Shown: positions 9,454 through 19,512, counted from the stretch's first letter. The stretch is 64,000 bases of DNA from Methylotenera sp. (GCF_029946165.1 NZ_JAQSDZ010000021.1:66782-130781), one strand, 5' to 3'. The notes: generated by a model from the letters alone, not told the origin. Made by a program: numbers and translations.

Positions 9454-9768
9454 ATGGCAAATTGTAATAAACAGCAAAATAACCTTCAGCAACGTTATGG
9501 TGCGGGCGTATATGACCCAGATTTGCCAAATGCAAATGCGGTGATGGCGGCAATCTGCTGTGTGAGTTCGCAATATATTGTTCATCCTTCTGCGGATTTG
9601 GCGATGTTGGTTGCAGATCTGGCACACAAACTGACTGCGCCACAATACGCAGAATCTACTTTGGTGACAGAGGTGGCAAAACGACTTGTGAATCAATGGG
9701 CGGAGATAGTTCGTGAGCAACAAGCTAGCCTTTTAGATGCCACACCTTTGAGCGAATCTTTTCATTAG
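9454..9768 (+). CDS. Hypothetical protein, probably iron-regulated, 104 aa
   Basis: I do not recognise the family. The protein looks soluble: polar start (MANCNKQQNNLQQRYG), a YDPDLPNANAVMAAICCVSSQY segment with adjacent cysteines, then amphipathic helices (DLAMLVADLAHKL, VAKRLVNQWAEIV). No signal peptide or membrane span is seen. It begins 31 bases after a Fur-like box and ends 58 bases before the S4 paralogue, with no terminator between them, so the two are probably cotranscribed. The SD is weak (ACGGGA about 10 bases upstream). An overlapping minus-strand ORF of similar length was judged a shadow. Being first in the operon suggests a job in metal starvation, but that is inference. Confidence 0.65.
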   Translation: MANCNKQQNNLQQRYGAGVYDPDLPNANAVMAAICCVSSQYIVHPSADLAMLVADLAHKLTAPQYAESTLVTEVAKRLVNQWAEIVREQQASLLDATPLSESFH

Positions 9769-9826
9769 TTTTATAGAAGATTAACGATTGCAAACAAAGT
9801 TTTAGCTAAAAATACAGAGAGATAAT

Positions 9827-10444
9827 ATGTCAAGATTAACAGGCCCAAGATTAAAAATTATGCGTTCATTAGGGGTTGATTTACCAGGCTTATCCCGTAA
9901 AACCATAGAAGCAAGACCTACACCGCCTGGTCAGCATGGCATGAAAGCAACACGTCGCCGTAAGTCTGACTATGGTGTGAAATTGCAAGAAAAACAAAAG
10001 TTGCGTTTCAACTATGGCTTAACTGAAAGACAAATGCGCCGCTTGATTATTGAGGCGCGTAAGGGTAGCGAACCGACTGGTGATAATTTTTTACAGTTAT
10101 TAGAGCGCCGCTTAGATAACGTTATTTTTAGAGCAGGATTTGCTCCATCAGTGATTTCGGCGCGTCAATTAGTTACACATGGTCATGTAATTTTGAATGG
10201 GCGGTCGGCGAATATTCCGTCAATGCGCGTGAAAATATCGGATGAAGTTACACTTAAAGTGACTAGTTTAAAGATACCTCTAGTGGCTGAAACTCTAGCC
10301 AAACCAGTATTAGATCGCCCCGATTGGTTGCAATGGGATGAAACCGCTAAGCGCATTAAAGTGGCTCACTTACCAGATGCAGACCAAGTACCTTTTCCGA
10401 TTGATGTTCAGCAAGTTGTTGAATATTACTCAAACCGAATTTAA
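9827..10444 (+). CDS. rpsD: 30S ribosomal protein S4 paralogue, cysteine-free
   Basis: S4 binds 16S rRNA early in 30S assembly. This 205-residue protein has the N-terminal domain (SRLTGPRLKIMR, PGQHG at 34-38, SDYGVKLQEKQKLRFNYGLTERQ) and the S4 RNA-binding domain (about 94-155, LERRLDNVIFRAGFAPSVISARQLV). It is remote from any ribosomal operon (no rpsM, rpsK, rpoA or rplQ nearby), whereas the main proteobacterial rpsD normally sits beside rpoA, so I infer a second copy. It contains no cysteine, so it cannot carry the N-terminal four-cysteine metal site found in C+ versions of S4. It sits downstream of a Fur-like box, suggesting induction when metal is scarce. If no rpsD exists elsewhere in the genome, this would be the sole S4. 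Confidence 0.88.
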   Translation: MSRLTGPRLKIMRSLGVDLPGLSRKTIEARPTPPGQHGMKATRRRKSDYGVKLQEKQKLRFNYGLTERQMRRLIIEARKGSEPTGDNFLQLLERRLDNVIFRAGFAPSVISARQLVTHGHVILNGRSANIPSMRVKISDEVTLKVTSLKIPLVAETLAKPVLDRPDWLQWDETAKRIKVAHLPDADQVPFPIDVQQVVEYYSNRI

Positions 10445-10503
10445 GCCTGACTAACACAGGCTTAGATATTAGGTTGATGCGAATCAATCTAGAAAGCTGT
10501 AAT

Positions 10504-10579
10504 TGCACGGCAACGTGCATCTCCTTGTATTAACTTATGACCGCATTGAATTTATTCATGTCAGCCGGTCACTTTTTTT
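10504..10579 (+). terminator. Hairpin pair and probable terminator after S4 paralogue
   Basis: A small hairpin TGCACG-GCAA-CGTGCA (10504-10519) has a GNRA-type tetraloop. It is followed by TGACCG (10538-10543) pairing with CGGTCA (10566-10571) and a run of seven T residues (10573-10579). The second stem has a long, partly structured loop, so efficiency is uncertain. Confidence 0.55.
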
Positions 10580-10628
10580 AAACAAGTAATTAAATCTACC
10601 TTCTAACAAATGATGACTGGATGTGGTA

Positions 10629-10868
10629 ATGAGAGAAGATGAAGTGTGCCGAAAAATAGTGTTAGCGGGTGGCGAAGGTTGCCAAATTGTATATTGTGAG
10701 GGATGCCAAGTTGTTGAAGTTCAGCTAGGCGCTATTAGCGTGCACTTAGAGTTAACCGCATTACATAATTTACAATCAATCTTAGGTCAAGCTGCGATAA
10801 AATTGTCGGTACTTAAGGCGATTAAAGTGTCACCAGAATTTCATTATGATCAATTCAATCTAGAGTAA
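10629..10868 (+). CDS. Small CxxC-containing hypothetical protein, 79 aa
   Basis: I cannot name the family with confidence. The product has four cysteines, three of them in GCQIVYCEGCQVV, which looks like a small metal or redox site, followed by a beta-hairpin-like stretch (VEVQLGAISVHLEL) and a helix (LTALHNLQSILGQA). I recall similar short proteins beside iron-uptake and ferritin genes in proteobacteria, but this is memory, not a search. The ATG at 10629 is chosen over GTG 10623 because GGA lies 7 bases upstream. It follows the S4 paralogue after a probable terminator and precedes glgP, so it is likely its own unit. Confidence 0.6.
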   Translation: MREDEVCRKIVLAGGEGCQIVYCEGCQVVEVQLGAISVHLELTALHNLQSILGQAAIKLSVLKAIKVSPEFHYDQFNLE

Positions 10869-10997
10869 AAGTTAGTTAGTAGTTTTAGATTCGTAAAATA
10901 TTAACTAAAAATTAGTTGGTAGCTTATTTAGCGGTCTTATCATGGCATATTCTTTGCTAGAATGATATTTACATAAACAACTAAATGAGTTCAGCTA

Positions 10998-13565
10998 ATG
11001 AAAACGCCAGATCAGCCTAAAGCTACAACTTCATCCATTGCGAAAGACACATTAACCCCAGCAGTAAAACCTAAAGGCATGAGTAAATCAGCCGCTACCA
11101 GTGCTAAACCTATGCCTAAAACAAAAGCAGCTAAGTTAACTTTAGTGCCTAAGCTCTCACCCATTGATCAAGCTTTACAAAACCATCTCATTTTTTCTAG
11201 CTTTAAAACCAATGATGCAGCCACACCTAGAGATTGGTATGATGCAGCTAGCTATACGATACGTGACCATGTGGTTGAGCGTTGGGTAAAAACCGCTGAT
11301 TCTTATTATAAAGAGGATCCAAAGCGCGTTTATTACTTGTCGCTAGAGTTCTTAATCGGGCGTATGTTAAGCAATGCTGCACTAAACTTGGGCATAGACA
11401 AAGACCTTAAAGATGGAATCGCTAGTTTAGGGCGCGATTTAGAAAATACTGTAGAAATGGAAACAGATGCTGCTTTAGGAAATGGGGGTTTGGGTCGTTT
11501 AGCCGCTTGTTTCTTAGACTCAATGGCAACTATGGCTATTCCAGCAACAGGTTACGGCATTCGTTATGAATATGGCATGTTCAAGCAAACTATTGAAAAT
11601 GGCCAGCAGGTAGAAAACCCAGATAACTGGTTACGCTACGGTAATATTTGGGAGTTTCAACGTCCAGAAGCTAGTTATGACGTTAAGTTTTATGGGCATG
11701 TGGTTTTTTCAGAGCATTCACAGCACTGGGTTGATAGTGAACACGTTGTCGCTATGGCATATGATATGCCAGTGCCAGGTTATGGAGGCGAAACCGTCAA
11801 TACTTTACGCTTATGGTCAGCTAAAGCAGCGCGTGAATTTGATCTACGCCATTTTAATGACGGCAATTTTGAGCAAGCCGTGCAAGAGCGCAACGATACT
11901 GAAAGCATCTCAAAAGTTTTATATCCAAACGATGTTTCGGTGTTGGGTAAAGAATTGCGTTTAAAGCAGCAATATTTCTTTGTTTCAGCTTCCATTCAAG
12001 ATATTTTGCGTCGCTTCTTAAGTACGCATGAAATGAAAAAACAAGCAGACTGGGCGATTCTGCCAGATAAAATTGCGATTCAACTTAACGATACACATCC
12101 TTCAATTGGTGTTGCAGAGATGATGTATCAATTGGTAGATGTCCATCGTTTAGAGTGGGATTTTGCATGGAAGTTAGTCGGAAAGATTTTTGCTTACACA
12201 AATCACACGCTCATGCCAGAAGCACTAGAAACCTGGACGGTAGACTTATTCTCACGTCTATTGCCGCGTCATTTAGACATTATTTACAAGATTAACTTTG
12301 AATTTTTACACATGGTCAACCATCATTTCCCTGGTGACCCAGAGCTGTTGAAACGCGTTTCCATTATTGATGAAAACAATGGCCGCCGCGTGCGTATGGC
12401 GCATTTAGCCGTGGTGGGTAGCCATACCGTAAATGGAGTGGCGGCATTACATAGCCAGTTACTTAGACAACACCTATTTGCAGATTTTGATCGCATTTAT
12501 CCAGGAAAAATGACCAATGTGACCAACGGAATTACGCCGCGTCGCTGGTTAAATCAAGCTAACCCTGGCTTAACGGCATTGCTAGAAAAAGTCATTGGAA
12601 CGGGCTTCCAAAAGGACTTATCATTAATTAAAAAAATCACGCCTTTAGCCAATGATGCCGAATTCAGAATGGCTTTTGCAGCGGTCAAGCAGGTAAATAA
12701 AGCTAGACTAGCCGCTAAAATTGAGCAAAAAACTGGCATTAAAGTTAACGTTAATAGCTTGTTTGATGTGCAAATTAAACGTATTCACGAATACAAACGT
12801 CAATTATTAAACGTGTTGCATGTGGTGACTTTGTATAACCGCATTCGTAATGGCGAAAAAGGCATTACGCCTCGTACCGTGATTTTTGGTGGTAAAGCCG
12901 CGCCAGGTTACTGGATGGCAAAACAAATTATTCGTTTAATTAATGATGTCGCAGCCATTATTAACGAAGATTTGGCGGTTGGTGACCAACTCAAAGTGGT
13001 CTACTACCCGAATTATGAAGTTTCAGCAGCTGAAATTTTATTCCCAGGTAGTGATTTGTCTGAACAAATTTCAACTGCAGGTACCGAGGCAAGCGGTACA
13101 GGTAACATGAAAATGGCACTCAATGGCGCTTTAACTATTGGTACTTTAGATGGTGCGAATGTTGAAATTATGGAAGAGGTTGGCGATGAGCATATCTTTA
13201 TTTTCGGCTTAACCACTCCGCAAGTAGCGGAAGTAAAAGCCAACGGCTACAACCCATATGACTACTACCATAGCAATCCTGAACTCAAACAAGTGTTAGA
13301 TATGATTGCAAGCGGCTTCTTCTCTGTGGAAGAACCAAGCCGTTATCAACCGATTATTGATAATTTGCTTAAAAATGGCGATCAGTACTTGCTGCTTGCA
13401 GACTACGCAAGTTATATAGAAACGCAAGACAGAGTTGGCAAGCTGTATCAACATCAAGATGAATGGACGCGTTTAGCCATATTGAATGTGGCAAATATGG
13501 CTAAATTTTCAAGTGACCGTGCGATTGACGATTATGCGAAAAATATTTGGCATGTAAAGACCTAG
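10998..13565 (+). CDS. glgP: Glycogen/alpha-glucan phosphorylase
   Basis: Cytosolic glycosyltransferase family 35 enzyme that releases glucose-1-phosphate from glycogen or maltodextrin using phosphate and pyridoxal phosphate. At 855 residues it has the full catalytic core from about residue 55, including EMETDAALGNGGLGRLAACFLDS, QLNDTHPSI, VTNGITPRRW, FDVQIKRIHEYKRQ and the PLP-lysine motif GTGNMKMALNGA (Lys about 704). The first 50 residues are an unusual lysine/alanine/proline-rich extension (several KPK and KAAK patches) without signal-peptide features. No other glycogen genes are adjacent. A strong terminator follows, so it is a single-gene unit. Confidence 0.98.
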   Translation: MKTPDQPKATTSSIAKDTLTPAVKPKGMSKSAATSAKPMPKTKAAKLTLVPKLSPIDQALQNHLIFSSFKTNDAATPRDWYDAASYTIRDHVVERWVKTADSYYKEDPKRVYYLSLEFLIGRMLSNAALNLGIDKDLKDGIASLGRDLENTVEMETDAALGNGGLGRLAACFLDSMATMAIPATGYGIRYEYGMFKQTIENGQQVENPDNWLRYGNIWEFQRPEASYDVKFYGHVVFSEHSQHWVDSEHVVAMAYDMPVPGYGGETVNTLRLWSAKAAREFDLRHFNDGNFEQAVQERNDTESISKVLYPNDVSVLGKELRLKQQYFFVSASIQDILRRFLSTHEMKKQADWAILPDKIAIQLNDTHPSIGVAEMMYQLVDVHRLEWDFAWKLVGKIFAYTNHTLMPEALETWTVDLFSRLLPRHLDIIYKINFEFLHMVNHHFPGDPELLKRVSIIDENNGRRVRMAHLAVVGSHTVNGVAALHSQLLRQHLFADFDRIYPGKMTNVTNGITPRRWLNQANPGLTALLEKVIGTGFQKDLSLIKKITPLANDAEFRMAFAAVKQVNKARLAAKIEQKTGIKVNVNSLFDVQIKRIHEYKRQLLNVLHVVTLYNRIRNGEKGITPRTVIFGGKAAPGYWMAKQIIRLINDVAAIINEDLAVGDQLKVVYYPNYEVSAAEILFPGSDLSEQISTAGTEASGTGNMKMALNGALTIGTLDGANVEIMEEVGDEHIFIFGLTTPQVAEVKANGYNPYDYYHSNPELKQVLDMIASGFFSVEEPSRYQPIIDNLLKNGDQYLLLADYASYIETQDRVGKLYQHQDEWTRLAILNVANMAKFSSDRAIDDYAKNIWHVKT

Positions 13566-13591
13566 ATTCAATATTTAGAAGTCTTAATAAG

Positions 13592-13640
13592 TACTGCCCT
13601 GCAAGCCAAGTATGATTAGGCTTGCAGGGCAGTATTTTTT
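13592..13640 (+). terminator. Rho-independent terminator of glgP
   Basis: TACTGCCCTGCAAGCC (13592-13607) pairs perfectly over 16 bp with 13619-13634 and is followed by six T residues. Confidence 0.93.
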
Positions 13641-13746
13641 GTGGTTAACAAATTAGAATAAGCAATCGTAAATTATCATTAGTGCTTAAGCGCATGCGAG
13701 CATTTAGCGTTATGCTTACGCATTGCGACATTCATTGGAGAAGGAA

Positions 13747-14430
13747 ATGCGTAAACTTTTAGCCACATTAGGTTTTGTTTTATTCACAAGTCACGCTAAT
13801 GCCTTAGGTGTTAGCGACTTAAGCAATAAAGAGGCCAGTAATGGTTTAAAAGAAGCCTTAAGCCAAGGCGTTAATAAAGCTGTAAGCATGCTCGGTACTA
13901 CCGATGGATTTATGGGCAATAGCGAAGTGAAAATCCCACTACCACGCTCGCTACAAAAAGCGCAAAAGATCATGAAAATGATGGGCATGGGCAAACAATC
14001 TGACGAGCTAGTGCTCAAAATGAACCGTGCTGCAGAAGCCGCCGTGCCAGAAGCTAAAACCTTATTAGTAGATTCAATCAAAAAAATGACGGTAGCCGAC
14101 GCAAAAGCCATTTTGACGGGCCCTCAAGATGCCGCAACACAATACTTTAAAAAAACCACCTCAGCACAAATGGCCGCAAAGTTTTTACCTGTTGTAGAGA
14201 AAGCGACAGCTAACGTGCAGTTGGCTGATTCATATAATAAATACGCAAAGCAAGGCGCTAAATATGGCTTAGTGAAAAAAGAGGACGTTAACATTAACCA
14301 ATATGTTACTCAAAAAGCATTGGATGGCGTGTACTTGATGATTGCTAAAGAAGAAGCTGCTATTCGCCAAGATCCTGTTGGTCAGGCAAGTAGTTTGTTG
14401 AAGAAAGTGTTTGGGTCAATTGATAATTAA
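13747..14430 (+). CDS. DUF4197 family exported protein
   Basis: A 227-residue protein of the DUF4197 family, recognised by the patterns LSNKEASNGLKEALSQGVNKAVSMLG, DGFMGNSEVKIPLP, AAEAAVPEAKTLL, AILTGPQDAATQYF and the closing DGVYLMIAKEE...DP. The function is unknown. The start at 13747 is preferred over 13723 because GGAGAAGG lies just upstream; it then begins with a clean signal peptide (MRKLLATLGFVLFTSHANA), so the protein is probably periplasmic. It is flanked by the glgP terminator and a hairpin before purL, so it is probably transcribed alone. Confidence 0.88.
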   Translation: MRKLLATLGFVLFTSHANALGVSDLSNKEASNGLKEALSQGVNKAVSMLGTTDGFMGNSEVKIPLPRSLQKAQKIMKMMGMGKQSDELVLKMNRAAEAAVPEAKTLLVDSIKKMTVADAKAILTGPQDAATQYFKKTTSAQMAAKFLPVVEKATANVQLADSYNKYAKQGAKYGLVKKEDVNINQYVTQKALDGVYLMIAKEEAAIRQDPVGQASSLLKKVFGSIDN

Positions 14431-14469
14431 ATACTAATTATTAGCAATAAAGTTTCGTTAAACTTGGTT

Positions 14470-14503
14470 GGCGGCAATAAGCATTTAAGGCTTAATCGCC
14501 GCC
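14470..14503. terminator. Imperfect hairpin between DUF4197 gene and purL
   Basis: GGCGGCAATAAGC pairs imperfectly with GCTTAATCGCCGCC around a 7-base loop. No T run follows, so it could be a weak terminator or an mRNA-end stabiliser. Confidence 0.4.
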
Positions 14504-14554
14504 AATCTGATAGAATTCAGCTTTCGCAATTTGTATTTATTTAGCTGAATTTTA

Positions 14555-17500
14555 ATGACTCAATCTAAAGCCCACACACCAATGGTTTGCCTACGTGGCA
14601 GCGCCGCCTTATCTCAATTTCGTATCGAGAAAATCCAATCCCAACTTAACCAGAATGCTTCAAACATCAAGCATTTTTATGCTGAGTTTCGACATTTTAT
14701 TTGGGCGGATGTTGCATTAAATGAAGTGCAGCAAAATACTTTAAAAGAGATTTTGACCTACGGACCAAGGTTGCAGGCCGAAGACCCACAAGGGGAGTTG
14801 CTCTTAGTGATTCCGCGCATTGGCACGATTTCGCCTTGGGCTTCACGCGCGACAGATATTGTTAAACACTGTGGTTTAGAGGCTGTGCAACGCGTTGAAC
14901 GTGGTATTGCTTATTATGTGCAAACCAAAAATGGCGAAAAACTCACGCAAGAAGAGCGTCAACAGCTTTTGCCATTGATTCATGACCGCATGACTGAAAT
15001 GGTATTTGCCAGCTTGGACGATGCCGCTAAGCTTTATCACGCAGATGCGCCAAAACCATTAAGCACCGTAGATATTCTGCAAGGCGGCAAACAAGCGCTT
15101 GTGCAAGCGAACTCTGAGCTTGGCTTGGCGCTATCGCCTGATGAGGTTGATTACTTGCTAGAAAACTTTTTGCGTATGGGTCGCAATCCAACCGATGTTG
15201 AGTTAATGATGTTTGCGCAAGCTAACTCTGAACATTGCCGCCACAAGATTTTTAATGCGGATTGGGTAATTGATGGCGCGCAGCAGGAAATATCATTATT
15301 CGGCATGATACGTAATACGCATAAGCTAAACCCAGGCAGCACAGTGGTGGCTTATTCTGATAACTCTTCTATTGTTGAGGGGCAGCAATCAGGCGAAAAA
15401 ACTAAGCGTTTTTATCCGCGTGAAAATGGTGCGTATAGTTTTATTGAAGAAGAAATGCATTACCTAATGAAGGTGGAAACGCATAACCACCCAACGGCTA
15501 TTTCACCGTTTGCGGGTGCGGCAACGGGTGCTGGGGGCGAGATTCGTGATGAAGGCGCAACTGGTAGCGGCTCTAAACCAAAAGCAGGATTAACGGGTTT
15601 TTCAGTTTCTAACTTAAATATTCCAAATTTCGAGCAACCTTGGGAAGCCAATAATTACGGTCGCCCTGGCCGCATAGCTTCACCATTCCAGATTATGATT
15701 GATGGCCCACTTGGTGGCGCGGCGTATAACAATGAATTTGGTCGCCCAAATATTGCAGGTTATTTCCGTACTTTTGAGTTGGAATCACTAGATGCTAATG
15801 GTCAATCGGAAATGCGCGGCTACCATAAGCCCATTATGTTGGCGGGTGGTTTAGGCAATATTTCTGCAAAACATTCTAAAAAGAATCCAATTCCAGCAGG
15901 TGCGGCTTTAGTGCAATTAGGCGGCCCAGCAATGTTGATTGGGCTTGGCGGTAGCGCTGCGTCAAGTATGGATACTGGTAGCAACGTTGAAAATCTAGAT
16001 TTTGATTCAGTACAGCGCGGCAACCCAGAGCTTGAGCGTAGAGCGCAAGAAGTTATTGACCGTTGCTGGCAACTAGGCGACAAAAACCCAATTTTAAGTA
16101 TTCACGATGTAGGCGCGGGTGGTATTTCAAACGCTTTTCCCGAGCTAGTGAACGATGCTGGCGTAGGCGCGACTTTTCAATTGCGCGATGTGAATAACGA
16201 AGAGCCTGGCATGTCACCACGTGAGTTGTGGAGTAACGAGGCGCAAGAGCGCTATGTGATGGCGATTGCGCAAGAGGATTTACCACGTTTTAAAGCTATT
16301 TGTGAGCGCGAACGTTGCCCATTCGCTGTGGTAGGTATTGCTACTGAAGAGCGTCATTTAACCGTGGCTGATAGTCATTTTGACAATAATCCAGTGGATA
16401 TGGATATGTCAGTTTTGCTGGGCAAACCGCCAAAAATGACACGTGATGTGAAAAGCATCGCTAAGCAATTACAAGCTTTCGATACCAGTAAAATTGATTT
16501 AAAAGATGCCACAGCCCGCGTATTAAGATTACCAGGCGTGGCTGATAAAACTTTCTTGATTACCATTGGTGACCGCTCAGTGACTGGTTTAGTAGCGCGT
16601 GAGCAAATGGTCGGCCCATGGCAAGTGCCAGTGGCGGACGTTGCTGTGACTTTGGCTGGTTATGAAACTTACGTGGGCGAAGCGTTTGCGATTGGTGAAA
16701 AAGCACCTTTGGCCTTAATTAATGCGCCAGCCTCAGGTCGTATGGCAATTGGTGAGTCAATTACCAATATCGCAGCCTGCTTAATTGATGATTTAAGCGT
16801 ACTTAAACTATCAGCCAACTGGATGGCGCCAGCAGGTCATGCGGGTGAAGATGCGGCTTTGTTTGAAACGGTTAAAGCTGTCGGTATGGAGCTTTGCCCG
16901 CAATTAGGCATCAGTATTCCAGTGGGTAAAGACTCCATGTCTATGAAAACCGTGTGGAATGATGACGGTGTCAATAAAGCAGTCACCTCGCCGATTTCAT
17001 TGGTTGTGACTGCTTTTGCAACCACTCCAGATGCACGTAAAACTTTAACTCCGCAATTACAAACAGGGGCACCATCTAAACTAATCTTGATTGATTTAGG
17101 CGCAGGCAAAAACCGCATGGGTGGTTCAAGCTTGGCGCAGGTTTACGGTGTGGTGGGTGATGTGGCGCCAGATGTCGATGATGCCGCGCAGTTAAAACAT
17201 TTCTTTAACACCATTCAACAGTTGAATAAAGCTGGCAAAATTTCAGCCTACCATGACCGTTCAGATGGCGGCTTATTTACCACTTTAGTTGAAATGGCAT
17301 TTGCCGGTCATTGCGGTTTGAATGTTGATATTTCAAGCTTGCAGGGCGATGTGACTAGTGCCTTGTATAACGAAGAATTAGGCGCTGTGATTCAAGTGGC
17401 TTCTTCTGACGCAGAAGCAATTGTTCAGCAGTTTAATGGTTTAGCGCATGTTGTCGGTGAAGTTATTGCGGGCAATCAAATTGAAATTAAACAACACGAT

Positions 17501-18487
17501 AAAGTGGTGTTTAGTGATACACGCGTTAACTTGCATCGTATGTGGTCTGAAACGACTTATCAAATGCAAAAGTTGCGTGATAACCCAGCTTGCGCACAGC
17601 AAGAATATGACCGTCTGTTAGACGAAACAAATCGTGGATTATTTGCAGAACTTACTTATACGCCAAGTGAAAATATCGCTGCGCCATATATTTCTACTGG
17701 CGCACGTCCAAAAATGGCAATTCTGCGTGAGCAGGGCGTGAATGGTCATGTGGAAATGGCTGCATCATTCGACCGTGCTGGCTTTGCAAGCTATGACGTG
17801 CATATGAGCGACATTATTGCGGGTAGAGTTTCGCTAAAAGATTTTGCCGGCGTTGTGGCTTGCGGTGGTTTCTCGTATGGTGATGTATTAGGTGCAGGTG
17901 AAGGTTGGGCAAAATCAATTTTATTTAACTCACGTGCACGCGATGAATTTTCAGCATTCTTTAACCGTACCGATAGCTTTGCATTAGGCGTTTGTAACGG
18001 TTGCCAAATGATGAGTAATTTACAAAGCATTATTCCAGGTGCTGCGCATTGGCCACATTTTGTGAAAAATAAATCTGAACAATTTGAAGCTAGATTAGCT
18101 ATGGTTGAGGTTTTAGAGTCGCCATCGCTATTCTTTAATGGCATGGCTGGCAGCAAAATGCCAATTGCCGTGGCGCATGGCGAAGGTTTTACTGAGTTTA
18201 AAGAACCTTCTGAAAACTCAGCGGTCAATGAAGTGTTAGCGAAAAAACTGGTGACGATGCGCTTTATCGATCATGCATCAGCACCAACAACAAGCTATCC
18301 GTATAATCCAAACGGTTCTCCACAAGGGATTACTGGATTAACCAGCACAGATGGACGTTTTAGTATTATGATGCCACATCCTGAGCGGGTAATTCGAAAT
18401 GTGCAAAACACATGGCAACGTTGCGATGATAGTGAAGATAGTGCTTGGATTCGGATGTTCCGCAATGCAAGAAAGTTTGTTGGATAA
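14555..18487 (+). CDS. purL: Phosphoribosylformylglycinamidine synthase
   Basis: Fourth step of de novo purine synthesis: FGAR plus glutamine and ATP gives FGAM. The 1310-residue large type of proteobacteria fuses all parts: PurS-like N-terminal domain (to about 160), linker, two tandem AIR-synthase-like halves (motifs [71 protein letters not shown]) and a C-terminal class I glutamine amidotransferase with GVCNGCQMM (catalytic Cys about 1147) and a PHPERV triad region. The annotated ATG has a poor SD; an in-frame ATG at 14582 ([10 protein letters not shown]) matches the usual family start and may be the real one. It is a stand-alone gene. Confidence 0.98.
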   Translation: MTQSKAHTPMVCLRGSAALSQFRIEKIQSQLNQNASNIKHFYAEFRHFIWADVALNEVQQNTLKEILTYGPRLQAEDPQGELLLVIPRIGTISPWASRATDIVKHCGLEAVQRVERGIAYYVQTKNGEKLTQEERQQLLPLIHDRMTEMVFASLDDAAKLYHADAPKPLSTVDILQGGKQALVQANSELGLALSPDEVDYLLENFLRMGRNPTDVELMMFAQANSEHCRHKIFNADWVIDGAQQEISLFGMIRNTHKLNPGSTVVAYSDNSSIVEGQQSGEKTKRFYPRENGAYSFIEEEMHYLMKVETHNHPTAISPFAGAATGAGGEIRDEGATGSGSKPKAGLTGFSVSNLNIPNFEQPWEANNYGRPGRIASPFQIMIDGPLGGAAYNNEFGRPNIAGYFRTFELESLDANGQSEMRGYHKPIMLAGGLGNISAKHSKKNPIPAGAALVQLGGPAMLIGLGGSAASSMDTGSNVENLDFDSVQRGNPELERRAQEVIDRCWQLGDKNPILSIHDVGAGGISNAFPELVNDAGVGATFQLRDVNNEEPGMSPRELWSNEAQERYVMAIAQEDLPRFKAICERERCPFAVVGIATEERHLTVADSHFDNNPVDMDMSVLLGKPPKMTRDVKSIAKQLQAFDTSKIDLKDATARVLRLPGVADKTFLITIGDRSVTGLVAREQMVGPWQVPVADVAVTLAGYETYVGEAFAIGEKAPLALINAPASGRMAIGESITNIAACLIDDLSVLKLSANWMAPAGHAGEDAALFETVKAVGMELCPQLGISIPVGKDSMSMKTVWNDDGVNKAVTSPISLVVTAFATTPDARKTLTPQLQTGAPSKLILIDLGAGKNRMGGSSLAQVYGVVGDVAPDVDDAAQLKHFFNTIQQLNKAGKISAYHDRSDGGLFTTLVEMAFAGHCGLNVDISSLQGDVTSALYNEELGAVIQVASSDAEAIVQQFNGLAHVVGEVIAGNQIEIKQHDKVVFSDTRVNLHRMWSETTYQMQKLRDNPACAQQEYDRLLDETNRGLFAELTYTPSENIAAPYISTGARPKMAILREQGVNGHVEMAASFDRAGFASYDVHMSDIIAGRVSLKDFAGVVACGGFSYGDVLGAGEGWAKSILFNSRARDEFSAFFNRTDSFALGVCNGCQMMSNLQSIIPGAAHWPHFVKNKSEQFEARLAMVEVLESPSLFFNGMAGSKMPIAVAHGEGFTEFKEPSENSAVNEVLAKKLVTMRFIDHASAPTTSYPYNPNGSPQGITGLTSTDGRFSIMMPHPERVIRNVQNTWQRCDDSEDSAWIRMFRNARKFVG

Positions 18488-18529
18488 TTTATAAAAACAC
18501 ATTAACTAGAAGTTTGGAGATTAATTAGC

Positions 18530-19015
18530 ATGAATATGTTTAAAGCAATATTAGCACTAATAGCCTTAAGTTTTTCACTCAATAGTTTTGCGCTTACTGA
18601 TGAAGAATACCTAGATCTTACCGACGCAATCAGTACAGGAAAAACCAAAGTCGTTAAAAAATATATGGAAGCAGACCCAAAACTTGTGAATCAAAAGTTC
18701 TTTGCTTGGGAACCTTTACAAATGGCAGCTTCACATGGTCATCTGGATATTGTGAAATATTTAATTGCTAAAGGCGCTGAGAAAGACTACGTGCATCCTG
18801 CAAGCGAAAATACAGCTTTTCATATGGCAGCATTCAGCGGCAATGTAGAACTGATTAAATTCTTGGCTGCAAGTGGTGTGAATGTAAATTCAAAATTAAA
18901 AGGCGATGTTTCTTTAGTGCGCTATTTCCGCGATCAAGGCCAACCTGATATGGTAAAGTTGATGGAATCTTTAGGCGTTAAAGATGATGGTTGCCAAGAC
19001 GAAAAATGCTTCTAA
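18530..19015 (+). CDS. Exported ankyrin-repeat protein, 161 aa
   Basis: The first 22 residues are a signal peptide (MNMFKAILALIALSFSLNSFA). About three ankyrin repeats follow (EPLQMAASHGHLDIVKYLIAKGA, TAFHMAAFSGNVELIKFLAASGV and a weaker third), so it is a periplasmic protein-binding scaffold. It ends in a cysteine-containing tail (DDGCQDEKCF). GGAG lies 10 bases before the start codon. It is 42 bases after purL with no terminator between them and 90 bases before the cytochrome gene. The partner is unknown; the neighbouring sulfide dehydrogenase subunits are possible ones. A second exported ankyrin protein is at 26615-27568. Confidence 0.85.
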   Translation: MNMFKAILALIALSFSLNSFALTDEEYLDLTDAISTGKTKVVKKYMEADPKLVNQKFFAWEPLQMAASHGHLDIVKYLIAKGAEKDYVHPASENTAFHMAAFSGNVELIKFLAASGVNVNSKLKGDVSLVRYFRDQGQPDMVKLMESLGVKDDGCQDEKCF

Positions 19016-19104
19016 ATTAATGCGTTAACTTGGTTATTGTTTCATATATAGTCACGCACACAAAAAAACAATTAGAATGGTGTTTTGAATTTTCGCAAAA
19101 CACC

Positions 19105-19512
19105 ATGAAGCCGATACAAATTACTGGTTTTTTAGCTTTAATACTCATAACCTCAGTTTGCATACCGCATATTGGTAATGCAGCTGAGGTTTCTGTTTTT
19201 TCAGACACACAAAATGTTCATATACGCCAATTAGCGGCTTCATGTGCCGCATGTCATGGGTCGCAAGGTAACTCTGTAGCGACCAATGTTGACGATGGTG
19301 CAAACGCAGTCTTAGCGGGCGTGGCGCCAGCTGAATTTACCGAAAAAATGCTCGGTTTTAAAGACGGTAGCCGTAAAGCAACAGTGATGCATCATCACGC
19401 TAAAGGCTTAACGGTGGATGAAATCAATCAGCTTGCAGTGCATTTCTCACAACAAAAACGCGTTGTTAGCAAAGCATTAAAATCACAAACATTAAAGGCT
19501 GACCATGAATAA
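19105..19512 (+). CDS. fccA: Cytochrome c subunit of sulfide dehydrogenase
   Basis: A 135-residue periplasmic monohaem cytochrome c, the electron acceptor of the flavoprotein encoded next. The haem site is CAACHG, the later VMHHHAKGLT segment offers histidines and a methionine, and the KMLGFKDGSR pattern is typical of FccA-like cytochromes. I start it at 19105, where MKPIQITGFLALILITSV forms a proper signal peptide; the longer frame from 19030 would put 25 hydrophilic residues in front. Its stop overlaps the fccB start by 8 bases, indicating translational coupling. The single haem fits the smaller FccA class rather than the dihaem Allochromatium form. Confidence 0.85.
   Translation: MKPIQITGFLALILITSVCIPHIGNAAEVSVFSDTQNVHIRQLAASCAACHGSQGNSVATNVDDGANAVLAGVAPAEFTEKMLGFKDGSRKATVMHHHAKGLTVDEINQLAVHFSQQKRVVSKALKSQTLKADHE

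Noticed and set aside
9418-9723. Minus-strand ORF of 101 codons opposite the 104-aa gene
   Set aside because: The plus-strand frame has a Fur-like box and an operon partner downstream; the antisense product is rich in His, Cys and Arg, as shadows often are.
10504-10519. Small hairpin with GCAA loop as a riboswitch or ncRNA
   Set aside because: It is only a 6-bp stem with no conserved flanking core. It is reported within the terminator entry instead.
17791-18228. Minus-strand ORF of 145 codons inside purL
   Set aside because: It lies wholly within the conserved amidotransferase domain of purL and has no start signals.
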